Part shown: in pieces, positions 44,532 through 53,586 of the stretch
How the letters are laid out: each line of letters starts with the position of its first letter
Position numbering within the stretch: the first letter of the stretch is position 1
NCBI RefSeq assembly: GCF_000282895.1
Contig: NZ_ALBQ01000027.1
Span: forward strand, 1 to 64,000
DNA length: 64,000 bases
Direction: 5' to 3'
Source: Sphingomonas sp. ATCC 31555
GTDB taxonomy: Bacteria; Pseudomonadota; Alphaproteobacteria; Sphingomonadales; Sphingomonadaceae
Position numbers and translations under genes: made by a program
Notes under the pieces: generated by a model
What the model saw: only the letters and a program-made list of their open reading frames with translations
Told to the model about the DNA's origin: nothing
The model's database searches: none

Positions 44532-45223
44532 CCCCTTCCGATAGCGTGCTGATCGATGCGCGCAATGTTTCGCTGTCGCTGGGGAAGGCACCCGCCCGGG
44601 TGGATATCCTTCGCGGGATCGACTTGCGGGTGTCCGCGGGCGAAAGCATCGCGCTGCTCGGCCCCTCGGGATCGGGCAAATCGTCGCTGATGGCAGTGCT
44701 CGCCGGGCTGGAGCACCCGAGCGGCGGCACTGTGTCGGTCGCCGGGCTGGATTTCACCGCGCTGGACGAGGATGCGCTGGCCGTGGCGCGGCGCGGACGG
44801 ATCGGCATCGTGCTGCAGGCCTTCCACCTGCTGCCGACGATGACCGCGCTGGAGAATGTCGCCGTGCCGCTGGAACTGGCCGGCACGCGGGATGCCTTCG
44901 CGCGGGCCGAGGCGGAACTCGCCGCGGTCGGCCTCGCGCACCGGATCGGCCACTACCCCGCGCAGCTTTCCGGGGGCGAGCAGCAGCGGGTCGCGATCGC
45001 CCGGGCGCTGGTCGGGCGCCCCGCCCTGTTGTTCGCCGACGAGCCCACCGGCAATCTCGATACCGCCACCGGTACCGCGATCATGGACCTGCTGTTCAAA
45101 CGGCACGCCGCCAGCGCGACGACGCTGTTCGTCATCACCCACGACCCCGCCCTGGCAGCGCGATGCGCGCGGGTCGTCACGCTCGCGGACGGGCGCATCG
45201 CCAGCGATCGGCAGCGGGCGTGA
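44522..45223 (+). CDS. ABC transporter ATP-binding protein (YbbA-like)
   Basis: A 233-residue ATPase of the MacB/LolD type. Walker A is GPSGSGKS, the Q loop follows in VLQAFHLLPTMTALENV, the signature is LSGGEQQR, Walker B is ALLFADEP with TGNLD, and the switch His is in VITHD. I chose ATG 44522 (MASSPSDSVL) because the longer frame overlaps the divergent esterase heavily. The stop overlaps the permease GTG (GTGA), so the pair forms one transporter. Confidence 0.93.
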   Translation: MASSPSDSVLIDARNVSLSLGKAPARVDILRGIDLRVSAGESIALLGPSGSGKSSLMAVLAGLEHPSGGTVSVAGLDFTALDEDALAVARRGRIGIVLQAFHLLPTMTALENVAVPLELAGTRDAFARAEAELAAVGLAHRIGHYPAQLSGGEQQRVAIARALVGRPALLFADEPTGNLDTATGTAIMDLLFKRHAASATTLFVITHDPALAARCARVVTLADGRIASDRQRA

Positions 45224-47715
45224 GCATCGCCTGGCGGCTGGCGCTGCGCGACCTGCGCCGCGGAGGGCGCGGGCTGGTGCTGCTGATCGCGTGCCTCTTC
45301 CTCGGCACCGCGGCGCTGGCCGGGATCGGCAGCCTCGCCGCCAGCATGATCGCGGCGCTCGATGCGAACGGGCGGCAGATCCTGGGCGGCGATGTCGAGT
45401 TTACCGTCTCCCAGCGCCGCGCGACCGTGGCGGAGCTTGCCGCCTTCGCAGAAGCAGGCCGCGTGTCCGAGACGGTGTCGATGCGCGCGATGCTGCGCAA
45501 ACGCGCCGACGCGCCGGCAATGCTGATCGATCTGCGCGGAACGGATGCGGCATGGCCGCTGGTCGGGCGCTTCCGGCTCGCCGCGGGGGCGCTGTCCGGC
45601 CGCCCACGGGGTCGGGAGATCGCGATCGCGGCAGCAGCCGCCGATCGGCTGGGCGTGAAACCCGGAGACAGCGTGCGGCTGGGCTCGGCATGGCTGCGGG
45701 TGATCGGGATCATCGCCGAGGAACCCGATCGGCTCGGCGCGGGGTTCACGCTCGGGCCTCCGGCACTGGTCGATCTCGCGGGGCTCGACGCGACCGCGTT
45801 GGTGCAGCCCGGCAGCCTGTACGAAAGCCATTATCGCATCGCGCTGGCGAGGCCCGCAGAGGCAGCCGAGGTGCAGAAGCGCCTGCTCGCCCGTCTGTCC
45901 GGCGCGGGCTGGACGGCGCGGACCAGCGACCGTGCGGCCGGCGGGCTACGGCGCGGCATCGACCAGTTCGGGCAGTTTCTGATGCTGGTCGGGCTAGCCG
46001 CGCTCGCCATTGCCGGCGTCGGCGTGGGGAGCGGCGTCGCGGCCTATCTTGCGGGCAAGACCCGGATCATCGCGACGCTCAAGGTGCTCGGCGCGACCTC
46101 CCGCACGATTGCGGCGATCTTCCTTGCGCAACTGGGGGCAGTCTCGGCGCTCGGGATCGGCAGCGGCCTGCTCGTCGGCGCGGCCGTGCCCCGGCTGCTG
46201 ACGACTTTCGTCGGTGCGTCGCTGCCGGTGCCGCCGCGCCTTGCGCTCTATCCGGTGCCGCTGGCGACCGCCGCTTTGCTGGCGCTGCTCGTCGCCCTGC
46301 TGTTCGCGCTGCCGGCGCTCGCCCGTGCGCGCGACGTGCCGGCGGCGACCCTGCTGCGCGACGCGCTCGGCATCGGGCGTCGGCCCTCGGCGATCGTGCT
46401 GGGGCTGATGGCGCTGCTGGTGGCGGCACTGGTCGCGCTCGCTGTCCTGACCGCATCGGACCGGCTCCTAGCGCTCGGCTTTGTCGGGGCGGTGGCGGCG
46501 CTCATCGCGCTGTTGTGGAGTTTCGGCCTCGCCATCCGGTTCGCTGCTTCGAAGCTCCCAAGGGCGCGCACGCCGTTGCTCCGAATGGCGATCGCAAACC
46601 TGCATCGGCCCGGCGCGCAAACCGATCGGCTGGTGGTCGCCTTGGGTCTCGGCTTCTCGCTGTTCGTCGCGCTGGCGGTGATCGATGCCAGCCTCGCCGC
46701 CGAACTGCGCAATGCCGCACCGGCCAAGGCGCCCCGCTTCTTCGCGATCGACCTGCAGCCGGAAGATGCCGCGAGGTTCGCCCATGCTGTCCGAAGCGTG
46801 GCACCCGGTGCCACGATCGAGGCGCTGCCGTCGCTGCGCGGATCGGTCGTCGCGCTGCGCGGCCAGCGGGTCGCCGACATGAAGACGCTGCCCGAAGGCG
46901 CCTGGGTGCTGCGCGGCGATCGCACCCTCACCTGGTCGGCCACGCTCCCCCCACGCAACACGGTCGTCGCGGGACGATGGTGGCCGGCGGACTATCGCGG
47001 CCCCCCGCTCGTCTCGCTGGAAGACAAGGCGGCCGCGTCGCTAGGGCTGAAGGTCGGGGACAGCATCACCGTGTCGGTGCTCGGCGTCGACGTGCCGGCG
47101 CGGATCGCGGCCTTGCGGAAGATCGACTGGGGCGGGCTCGGGCTCAACTTCGCCATCGTCTTCTCGCCCGGCTATATCGAGGAAGCGCCGCACGGCCTGC
47201 TCGCCAGCGTCTACGCGGACCCAGGGCGCGACGGCGCGGTCATGCGAAGCGTCGGCATCGCCCTTCCCTCGGTTACGCTGGTCCGCGTCGGCGACGTGAT
47301 CGGCCAGCTCGGCACGGTGCTCGGCCAGATCGCGGTGGCGATCCGCGCGGCGGCGGCGGTGACGGTGGCAGCCGGCGTGGCGGTGCTGATCGGTGCCGTT
47401 TCTGCCTCGTCCCGCACACGGCGCTACGATGCGGTGATCCTCAAACTGCTCGGCGGCAGCCGCCGCCAGGTGCTGGGCGCGCAGGCCCTCGAATATGCCC
47501 TGCTCGCCGCAGCCCTGGTGCTGGTAGCGGTGGGCGTGGGCACAGGCGCGGGATGGTATGTCGTGACCCAAGTGTTCGCCATCGCCTGGGCCCCGCGCTG
47601 GGACATCGTCGCCGCGACGGTGGCAGCCGCCGTCGCGGCGACTCTTGGCATGGGGATCGCCGGCAGCCTCCCTGCCCTTCGCGCCCGACCCGCTGCGGCA
47701 CTTCGCGACCTGTAG
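45220..47715 (+). CDS. ABC transporter permease, FtsX-like (YbbP-like)
   Basis: An 831-residue permease. The first helix lies near residues 20-45 (LVLLIACLFLGTAALAGIGS). A large periplasmic domain follows, then an FtsX module (about 245-395) with MLVGLAALAIAGVGVGSGVAAYLAGKTRIIATLKVLGA, a middle region with more helices, and a second FtsX module at the C-terminus (VTVAAGVAVLIGAVSASSRTRRYDAVILKLLGGSR). It is expected to act with the ATPase in lipoprotein or envelope-factor export. The substrate is unknown. Confidence 0.92.
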   Translation: MSIAWRLALRDLRRGGRGLVLLIACLFLGTAALAGIGSLAASMIAALDANGRQILGGDVEFTVSQRRATVAELAAFAEAGRVSETVSMRAMLRKRADAPAMLIDLRGTDAAWPLVGRFRLAAGALSGRPRGREIAIAAAAADRLGVKPGDSVRLGSAWLRVIGIIAEEPDRLGAGFTLGPPALVDLAGLDATALVQPGSLYESHYRIALARPAEAAEVQKRLLARLSGAGWTARTSDRAAGGLRRGIDQFGQFLMLVGLAALAIAGVGVGSGVAAYLAGKTRIIATLKVLGATSRTIAAIFLAQLGAVSALGIGSGLLVGAAVPRLLTTFVGASLPVPPRLALYPVPLATAALLALLVALLFALPALARARDVPAATLLRDALGIGRRPSAIVLGLMALLVAALVALAVLTASDRLLALGFVGAVAALIALLWSFGLAIRFAASKLPRARTPLLRMAIANLHRPGAQTDRLVVALGLGFSLFVALAVIDASLAAELRNAAPAKAPRFFAIDLQPEDAARFAHAVRSVAPGATIEALPSLRGSVVALRGQRVADMKTLPEGAWVLRGDRTLTWSATLPPRNTVVAGRWWPADYRGPPLVSLEDKAAASLGLKVGDSITVSVLGVDVPARIAALRKIDWGGLGLNFAIVFSPGYIEEAPHGLLASVYADPGRDGAVMRSVGIALPSVTLVRVGDVIGQLGTVLGQIAVAIRAAAAVTVAAGVAVLIGAVSASSRTRRYDAVILKLLGGSRRQVLGAQALEYALLAAALVLVAVGVGTGAGWYVVTQVFAIAWAPRWDIVAATVAAAVAATLGMGIAGSLPALRARPAAALRDL

Positions 47716-47749
47716 CGGCGGGCCGCCGAAGCGAGTAGGAGCGCTGCCC

Positions 47750-48088
47750 ATGAACCGCAGACAATCGAAGAAAGATCCGTATGGCGAGTTGCTCCGCGCG
47801 GAGGAGCCGCCCGAAGCACCGGTGTTGTGCTGGCTGTGCGGGCGGCCGATGGGCAAGACGACCGTCTGGCACCACCCGGTACCCAAGAGCCGCGGCGGGC
47901 GCGATGTCGTGCCGATGCACGCGATCTGCCAGCAGACGCTGATCGCCAACTTCACCAACGCCGAACTCCAGCGCCACGGCACCGATGTCGAGGCGCTGCT
48001 GGCGAACCCCAACGTCCGAAAGTTCGTCGACTGGGTGGCGAACAAGGATCCCGATTTCACCGCGACCATCGCCAAGAAGCAGCGCTGA
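47750..48088 (+). CDS. Small HNH-domain protein
   Basis: A 112-residue protein with a zinc-knuckle-like CWLCGRPMG and WHHPVPKSRGGRDVVPMHAICQQTLIANF, an HNH-type His/Asn/His arrangement with one Cys pair. Such short HNH proteins are common and usually uncharacterised. The start ATG 47750 is preceded by GTAGGAGCGCTGCCC. Its position 34 bp after the permease suggests read-through transcription rather than shared function. Confidence 0.82.
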   Translation: MNRRQSKKDPYGELLRAEEPPEAPVLCWLCGRPMGKTTVWHHPVPKSRGGRDVVPMHAICQQTLIANFTNAELQRHGTDVEALLANPNVRKFVDWVANKDPDFTATIAKKQR

Positions 48089-48309
48089 ACCGCACGGCGC
48101 CGACTTCCTCGGCAGCAACCATCGCGCCGCCGGCGCCTTGTTGTTTTTGTGGATCCCAGCGCGATGACCGGCTTTGTCGCGAGCTATCGTTCTCCGGGGC
48201 CGCGTGGCCATCGAGCTCAGAGGCTGGCGACCGATATTCGAGGTGGAAGGAGTACCGCGTTGCCAAGCCGAGAACAGCCAAGCCATAGCGGGCGCAGGAC
48301 CCGTTAGAC

Positions 48310-49236
48310 ATGGTGTGGATAGAGGGTGGCAGCTTCACCATGGCGTCCTAACGCTTCTATCCCGAGGAAGCGCCCCTCCGCCGCGTTGCCGTCGATGGTT
48401 TCTGGATGGATCGCACCCCAGTCACCAATCGCCAATTCGCAGCGTTCGTCGACGCGACGGGGTACATTACCGTGGCCGAGGTCCCGCCCGACCCCAAGGA
48501 TTATCCCGGAACGCCCCCGGAAATGCAGCGTGCCGGATCGCTGGTGTTCCACAAGACCGCTCATCCCGTAGACACCACCAACCCCGGCAACTGGTGGCGC
48601 TTCGAATTCGGTGCGAACTGGCGCCATCCCCTGGGCCCCGACAGCGACATCGAAACGCTTGCGCTGTGGGATCATCCTGCGGTGCACATCGCCTATGCCG
48701 ATGCCGAAGCCTATGCCGCATGGGCCGGCAAGGATCTGCCGACCGAGGCCGAGCATGAGTTTGCCGCCCGCGGCGGACTGAACGGCGCGGACTATGCCTG
48801 GGGCGACGACCTGGCCCCGGGCGGAGCGATGCTCGCGAATTACTGGCAGGGGCTGTTCCCCTTCGCGAACCAGATGCTGGACGGGTGGGAGCGGACATCC
48901 CCCGTGGGCGCTTATCCCCCCAACGGGTTCGGGCTGGTCGACATGATCGGCAACACATGGGAATGGACGCGGGACTGGTGGCGCGAGCGGCCGGAAAGCG
49001 CGAAGAAGAAATCGCGCAGCGCCTGCTGCACCCTCTCCAATCCGCGAGGGGGCAAGCTGAAGGAAAGCTTCGATCCGCTGCAGCCGGGCGTCCGCATCGG
49101 CGGGAAGGTGCTGAAAGGCGGATCGCATCTGTGTGCGCCGAAGTACCGCCAGCGCTATCGGCCGGCCGCGCGCCATCCCGAAATGATCGATACCTCGACC
49201 TCGCACATCGGCTTCCGCTGCGTCCTTCGCCCTTGA
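48310..49236 (+). pseudogene. SUMF1/formylglycine-generating-enzyme-like gene with early stop and lost catalytic Cys
   Basis: From ATG 48310 the frame reads MVWIEGGSFTMAS, then TAA (48349-48351), then RFYPEEAPLRRVAVDGFWMDRTPVTNRQF and a normal FGE-sulfatase domain to the end (WAGKDLPTEAEHEFAARGG, GNTWEWTRDWW, GFRCVLRP). Restart at ATG 48406 would lose the first beta elements. The active-site stretch is LCAPKYRQRYRPAAR; relatives have a second Cys in place of the R after KY, so one of the two copper-binding Cys is missing. Both changes point to a dead or repurposed enzyme. No sulfatase gene is nearby. Confidence 0.8.
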
Positions 49237-49240
49237 AGCC

Positions 49241-49277
49241 GCAAGCTCCCTAGCCCCAGTGGGGAGAGGGAGCTTGC
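49241..49277. terminator. Long hairpin after the SUMF1-like gene
   Basis: GCAAGCTCCCT pairs with AGGGAGCTTGC, and inside it CCCC pairs with GGGG around an AGT loop. There is no T-run, so it is a weak intrinsic terminator or another RNA or DNA structure. Confidence 0.5.
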
Positions 49278-49345
49278 GCTTGGTCGACCGGGAACCCGCC
49301 TAGCCGACAAGGCTTCGGCGGGTGCAGCCGCGCGGCTGCGGGCGA

Positions 49346-49505
49346 TCAGAACCCGTAGCTCAGCCGGGCATAGCCGAAGCGCCCCGGGACATCGTAGGTG
49401 GTCGGATCATAGTTGTTCAGGCTGCACGAGAAGCAGGCCGGCGGATCCTGGTCGAACACATTGTTCACGCCCAGGCTGAGCCCGATGAAGAACGTATCAT
49501 TCATG
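49346..49505 (-). pseudogene. C-terminal remnant of a TonB-dependent receptor
   Basis: The minus strand reads NDTFFIGLSLGVNNVFDQDP, PACFSCSLNNYDPTTYDVPG, then RFGYARLSYGF and a stop. This is a typical last barrel hairpin (GVNNVFDQDPP) with terminal F. The other ~95% of the gene is absent. It marks a deletion next to the amino-sugar locus. Confidence 0.8.
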
Positions 49506-49543
49506 ACACATAGTGGCGGCAACGAAGCAATGTCCCCTCAAGG

Positions 49544-50422
49544 CTATCCCCTTGCCTTGATTGCGTCGCGCAGGTTTGGATTGGCGGCCAGTGCGGCTTT
49601 CACAGTTGCAAGATCGGCGCCCATCGCGATCAGCACGGCGGCCTTGATGTCGTGATCGGCGCGGTCGAGCGCTTCGCCCGCGAGATCGAGGTCGACGCCG
49701 GCAAGATCGGCAACCATCTGGCGGCCGCGCGCCAGCAGCTTCGCGTTCGACATGCGCATATTCACCATGCGGCCGCGATAGACCAAGCCGCGGCGCAGCA
49801 TGATCGCGGTGGACAGAAGGTTCAGGATGGCCTTCTGCGCGGTCCCTGCTTTCATCCGTGTCGAGCCGGCGACGATCTCGGCGCCTGTATCGGCGAACAG
49901 CGGATGTTCGACGGCATCCAGCAGCGGCGTGTCCGGATTGTTGGCAATGCCGATCGTCAGCGCGCCGGCCGCTCGCGCCATCCGCAGCGCGGCGACGGTG
50001 TAGGGGGTGCGTCCACTCGCGGCGAGACCGAACACGACGTCCTCCGCCGTCAGCCGCGCGTCGCGGATCGCCTGTGCGCCGGCCTCTGCATCATCTTCGG
50101 CGCCCTCCACGGCCTCGGTGAGCGCGACAAGCCCGCCGGCCATGATGAAATGCAGCCTCGCCTGGGGCCAGTTGAAGGTGGGATACAGCTCCACCCCGTC
50201 CTGCACCGCTACCCGCCCGGAGGTGCCCGCACCGACATAGACCAGCCGGCCGCGCTGCCCCAGCCGCTGCGCCGCCGCTTCTGCTGCCGCCGCGATCGGC
50301 CCTGTCAGCGCCCGCAGGCTGGCGATCGCGGCCATCTGCCCCTCGACCATCGCCGCCACCGCCAGCGGTGTCGGCCATTGATCGATATCTTCATAGCTGG
50401 GGTCGATCGCTTCGGTGCCCAT
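49544..50422 (-). CDS. murQ: N-acetylmuramic acid 6-phosphate etherase
   Basis: A 292-residue SIS-domain enzyme that cleaves the lactyl ether of MurNAc-6-phosphate to GlcNAc-6-phosphate in cell-wall recycling. Visible motifs are GRLVYVGAGTSGRVAVQDGVELYPTF, AVEGAEDDAEAGAQAI, DVVFGLAASGRTPYTVAAL, GIANNPDTPLL, EIVAGSTRMKAGTAQKAILNLLSTA and GRMVNMRMSNAKL. Length is normal. It follows the symporter on the same strand by 16 bp, so the two are probably one unit. Confidence 0.95.
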   Translation of the reverse strand: MGTEAIDPSYEDIDQWPTPLAVAAMVEGQMAAIASLRALTGPIAAAAEAAAQRLGQRGRLVYVGAGTSGRVAVQDGVELYPTFNWPQARLHFIMAGGLVALTEAVEGAEDDAEAGAQAIRDARLTAEDVVFGLAASGRTPYTVAALRMARAAGALTIGIANNPDTPLLDAVEHPLFADTGAEIVAGSTRMKAGTAQKAILNLLSTAIMLRRGLVYRGRMVNMRMSNAKLLARGRQMVADLAGVDLDLAGEALDRADHDIKAAVLIAMGADLATVKAALAANPNLRDAIKARG

Positions 50423-50438
50423 GGCGGTGCGTCCTAAC

Positions 50439-51998
50439 TTACTGCGTGTTTGCGCTCGGCGAGCGCGGCGCGATGCACACCAGGAAGGCGATCAGCGTAC
50501 CGATGCAGAGCTGGTAGGGGAAGGCCAGGCCGCGCAACGCACCCGGCAGCCCGATCGCGCGCGCCACCGCCGGCTGGAGGAGGCAGACGGTGGCGAACCC
50601 CGCGAGCAGCGCGGCGATCACCGATCCGGTGGTGCCTCGGGTAGTGAACACGGCGGCGAAATAGACGCCCAGCAGCCCGGCATAGGCGAACACCATCACC
50701 TGCAGCGCGAACTCCAGCAGCCCCATGTTCGATCGGTGCTGCCAGAAATAGGAAGCCACGGCCATCGCCAACATCGCCAGTCCGATCAGCCCCATACCCG
50801 CCCTGCCCGCGCCGACGTAATGATGTTCCGATGCGCCGCCGCGCCGCTGGCGCCAGGGCCGGTAGAAATCCTGGATCAACACCGAGGACATGGCGTTGAG
50901 CGCCGAATTGGTCGTTGCCACCGCCGCCGCCATGATGCCGACGGTGACCAGGCCGCGCAGCCCTGCCGGCAGCTGGGTCAAGATATAGTGCATGAAGATG
51001 CTGATCTTCTCGCCGCCGAACTGCTGCCCGGCCTGGGCCGTCGCGCCGCCCATCAGATCGGGCCGATCGTAGAAGACGTAGAGCAGCAGCCCGATGGTGA
51101 TGAACAGCGCCACCACCGGCACAGTGGCGAAGACCGACAGATACAGTCCGCGCGCGCCAGTGCGCGCGTCGCGGCAGGCGAGCAGCCGCTGCGTCATATC
51201 CTGGTCCATCCCGGCCGAAGCGGTGTGGAGCAAGGTAACTCCGGTGACGATGGCCAGCAGCGAGAACGGCTTGCTCAGATCAGTCGAGAAATCGAACAGG
51301 CGCAGCTTGTTCACACCTTCCGGGGTCTGCGCCAGCCCCTGCAGGATCTCCGCATTGGTGGCGGGGATGGAGAGCCGCAGGAACACCAGCACCGCGATCG
51401 CCGATCCCAGATAGATGACGAACTGGATCAGATCGTTCCACAACACCGAGCGAAGTCCGCCGACAAAGGTGAACAGGAAGCTGGCGGCCACCACCACCGC
51501 GGCGGCGATCAGGATGCTGGTAGCGCTGACCGTCATCGTCGCGACCATGGCGAGCGCAATCGCGGCAAGGTAGATGCGCGCGCCGCCGGCAAACACGCGC
51601 CCTACGAGGAACATGCCGCCGGCCCAACGGGTCGCCCGCATGCTGAAGCGTAGCGTGAGCAGTTCGTAGGCAGTCGTCACCCGCGCGGCATAGAAGCGCG
51701 GGATCAGCACCCGGGCGACGAAGATCGCGCCGAGCAACACGCCCAGGTTCGAGGCGAGGTAGCTATAGTCCCCGCGATAGCCATAGTCCGGCGCACCGAG
51801 AAAAGTGGCTGCGGATTGCGTCGCGGAGAGCACCGATACCGCCGCCAGCCAGGCAGGCACGGTGCCGCCGGCGAGAAAATACTCGTGCGCGTTCTCGGTA
51901 TGGCGCGGCATGAACGCCCAACCGCCGATCAGCAGGACCGCAAGATAAGCCGCAATCACGATCCAGTCGGCCAGGGTGAAGGAGAGAGCCATCGTCAT
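50439..51998 (-). CDS. Sodium:solute symporter (SSS family), probable amino-sugar importer
   Basis: A 519-residue inner-membrane transporter with about 13 helices. It has AWLAAVSVLSATQSAATFLGAPDYGY, TTAYELLTLRF, FTFVGGLRSVLWNDLIQFVIYLG and ASAGMDQDMTQRLLACRD, all typical of the SSS family. I placed the start at ATG 51998; upstream sequence is in the divergent promoter gap (51999-52185). With murQ downstream, import of MurNAc, anhydro-MurNAc or GlcNAc-type sugars is likely but inferred. Confidence 0.9.
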   Translation of the reverse strand: MTMALSFTLADWIVIAAYLAVLLIGGWAFMPRHTENAHEYFLAGGTVPAWLAAVSVLSATQSAATFLGAPDYGYRGDYSYLASNLGVLLGAIFVARVLIPRFYAARVTTAYELLTLRFSMRATRWAGGMFLVGRVFAGGARIYLAAIALAMVATMTVSATSILIAAAVVVAASFLFTFVGGLRSVLWNDLIQFVIYLGSAIAVLVFLRLSIPATNAEILQGLAQTPEGVNKLRLFDFSTDLSKPFSLLAIVTGVTLLHTASAGMDQDMTQRLLACRDARTGARGLYLSVFATVPVVALFITIGLLLYVFYDRPDLMGGATAQAGQQFGGEKISIFMHYILTQLPAGLRGLVTVGIMAAAVATTNSALNAMSSVLIQDFYRPWRQRRGGASEHHYVGAGRAGMGLIGLAMLAMAVASYFWQHRSNMGLLEFALQVMVFAYAGLLGVYFAAVFTTRGTTGSVIAALLAGFATVCLLQPAVARAIGLPGALRGLAFPYQLCIGTLIAFLVCIAPRSPSANTQ

Positions 51999-52185
51999 CG
52001 CAATCCATGCTGGCGAGCAAGGCCGGCCCGACCGCCTGTGCGGGTGAACCGGTAGCGCGCCGTCCACGGGAAGACGCTCCGTCGCGGATCCGACATTCCG
52101 CTTCCCCCCTCGCCAAGCAGGTCGCACATCCGGCCGACGGCTGTAAAGCAGCGCCCATGGCGATCCGTTATGGCGACCCGCCATC

Positions 52186-53586
52186 GTGGAATGGGCCGCT
52201 CCCAGGTGCCATGCTATGGCTGGGAGGATGGCGGGCACGACGATCCCGGACGCGCGGAAGCGCCGTTTTCACCGCGCCCTGCGGCGGGGGTGCTTGACGG
52301 CGTGTACGGCGATCCTCGCCGCGTCGGCCGCAGGGGCGGCACCTGCGCCGCCCTCGGCCTGCCCGGTCCTGCGCGAGGCTCCGCGCGCGCAACACGATCC
52401 CCGCTTCACCGCCCTTGACGAGACGGTGCGCAGCGGCGTGGGTTCGCTCTATGCCGGCGCCGTGCTTCTCGTCGCGCGGGATGGCCAGGTGGTGCATCGC
52501 GCCGCGTTCGGCGATGCTCAGCGCCTGGCTTCCAAACCCGGCGGCGAACTTCAGGCGCTCGCCACGCCGCGTGCGATGACCGTCGATACCCTGTTCGACA
52601 TGGCCTCCATCACCAAGGTCGAAGCGACTACCGCCGCGATCCTTCACCTCGTCGGTACCGGGCGCCTGTCGCTCGACGCGCGCTTGGGTACGTTGCTGCC
52701 CGCCTTCGATGGCACGGACAAGGCCACCATCACCGTGCGGCAACTGCTCACCCACCGCGCCGGGCTGTGGGAGTGGCAGCCAACCTGGCTACACCGCGAT
52801 GAATCGGGAAGCGTGCTGCCGTATCTGGCGGCGCTGCCGCTGCGGTACCCGATCGGCGCGCGCTTCGCCTATTCGGATCTCGGCTTCATGCTGCTGGGCG
52901 CGATCGTCGTCCAGGTCGGCGGCATGCCGCTCGAACGTTACGTCGCGCATGCCCTCTATCGCCCCATGGGCATGCGCCAGACCGGCTTTCTGCCGAGGCC
53001 CGAGCAGCGCAGGCGCGCCGCCGCCACCTCGGCGGGCGACGCGTATCAACGGCGCATGGCGGAAACCGGCAAACCCTATCCCGCCGCGCCGTACCCCCCG
53101 GCCCAGCCCTTCTCCGGCTATCGTACCAACATGCTGGTCGGCGAGGCGAATGACGCCAATGCGGCGCTCGGCTGGGGCGGAGTGGCGGGCCATGCGGGGC
53201 TGTTCTCCACCGCGACCGATCTCGCCCGCTATGCGCAACTGCTGATGAATGGCGGCTGCCATGGCCGCTGGCGGCTTGCTCCCGCCAAGACGATCGCCGC
53301 GTTCCTGCAGACGCCGTTCGACCTCGATCAGGCACTGGGCTTCCACAAGACCGAACTCGCCGGCATCGCCGCGCCGTTTTACGGCCATTCCGGCTTCACA
53401 GGCACCTGGTTCGCCTTCTCGCCGTCGCTGGGGCTCAGCGTGGTCCTGCTAACCAATCGCGTGCACCGGCCCGAAGGCGAACCCTATCCCGCACTGGGCA
53501 AGCTCCAGGAAGCGGTGCTGCGCGGTGCAGTGGCGGCTGTGGCACGCAATGATCCAGGCGATAGGAGGGAGCACGCATGGCGTTGA
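52186..53586 (+). CDS. Beta-lactamase-fold serine hydrolase (YbbE-like), exported
   Basis: A protein of up to 466 residues. A signal-like hydrophobic segment lies near residues 34-52 (RGCLTACTAILAASAAGAA). The class C beta-lactamase/DD-peptidase fold has SxxK in MASITKVEATT, YxN-like FAYSDLGFML and HSGFTG as the third motif. Members of this group accompany murQ and muropeptide genes in other bacteria. The start could be 52186, 52216 or 52228; none has a convincing ribosome site. It is divergent from the symporter/murQ pair and overlaps the next gene by 10 bp. Confidence 0.85.
   Translation: MEWAAPRCHAMAGRMAGTTIPDARKRRFHRALRRGCLTACTAILAASAAGAAPAPPSACPVLREAPRAQHDPRFTALDETVRSGVGSLYAGAVLLVARDGQVVHRAAFGDAQRLASKPGGELQALATPRAMTVDTLFDMASITKVEATTAAILHLVGTGRLSLDARLGTLLPAFDGTDKATITVRQLLTHRAGLWEWQPTWLHRDESGSVLPYLAALPLRYPIGARFAYSDLGFMLLGAIVVQVGGMPLERYVAHALYRPMGMRQTGFLPRPEQRRRAAATSAGDAYQRRMAETGKPYPAAPYPPAQPFSGYRTNMLVGEANDANAALGWGGVAGHAGLFSTATDLARYAQLLMNGGCHGRWRLAPAKTIAAFLQTPFDLDQALGFHKTELAGIAAPFYGHSGFTGTWFAFSPSLGLSVVLLTNRVHRPEGEPYPALGKLQEAVLRGAVAAVARNDPGDRREHAWR

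Noticed and set aside
44856-47738. 960-codon plus-strand frame overlapping the ABC genes
   Set aside because: It is the +1 shadow of the ATPase and FtsX permease; Arg-rich, low-complexity translation without motifs.
49531-49560. TCAAGGC/GCCTTGA hairpin at the murQ 3' end
   Set aside because: A 7-bp stem overlapping the murQ stop without a T-run; weak evidence for a terminator.
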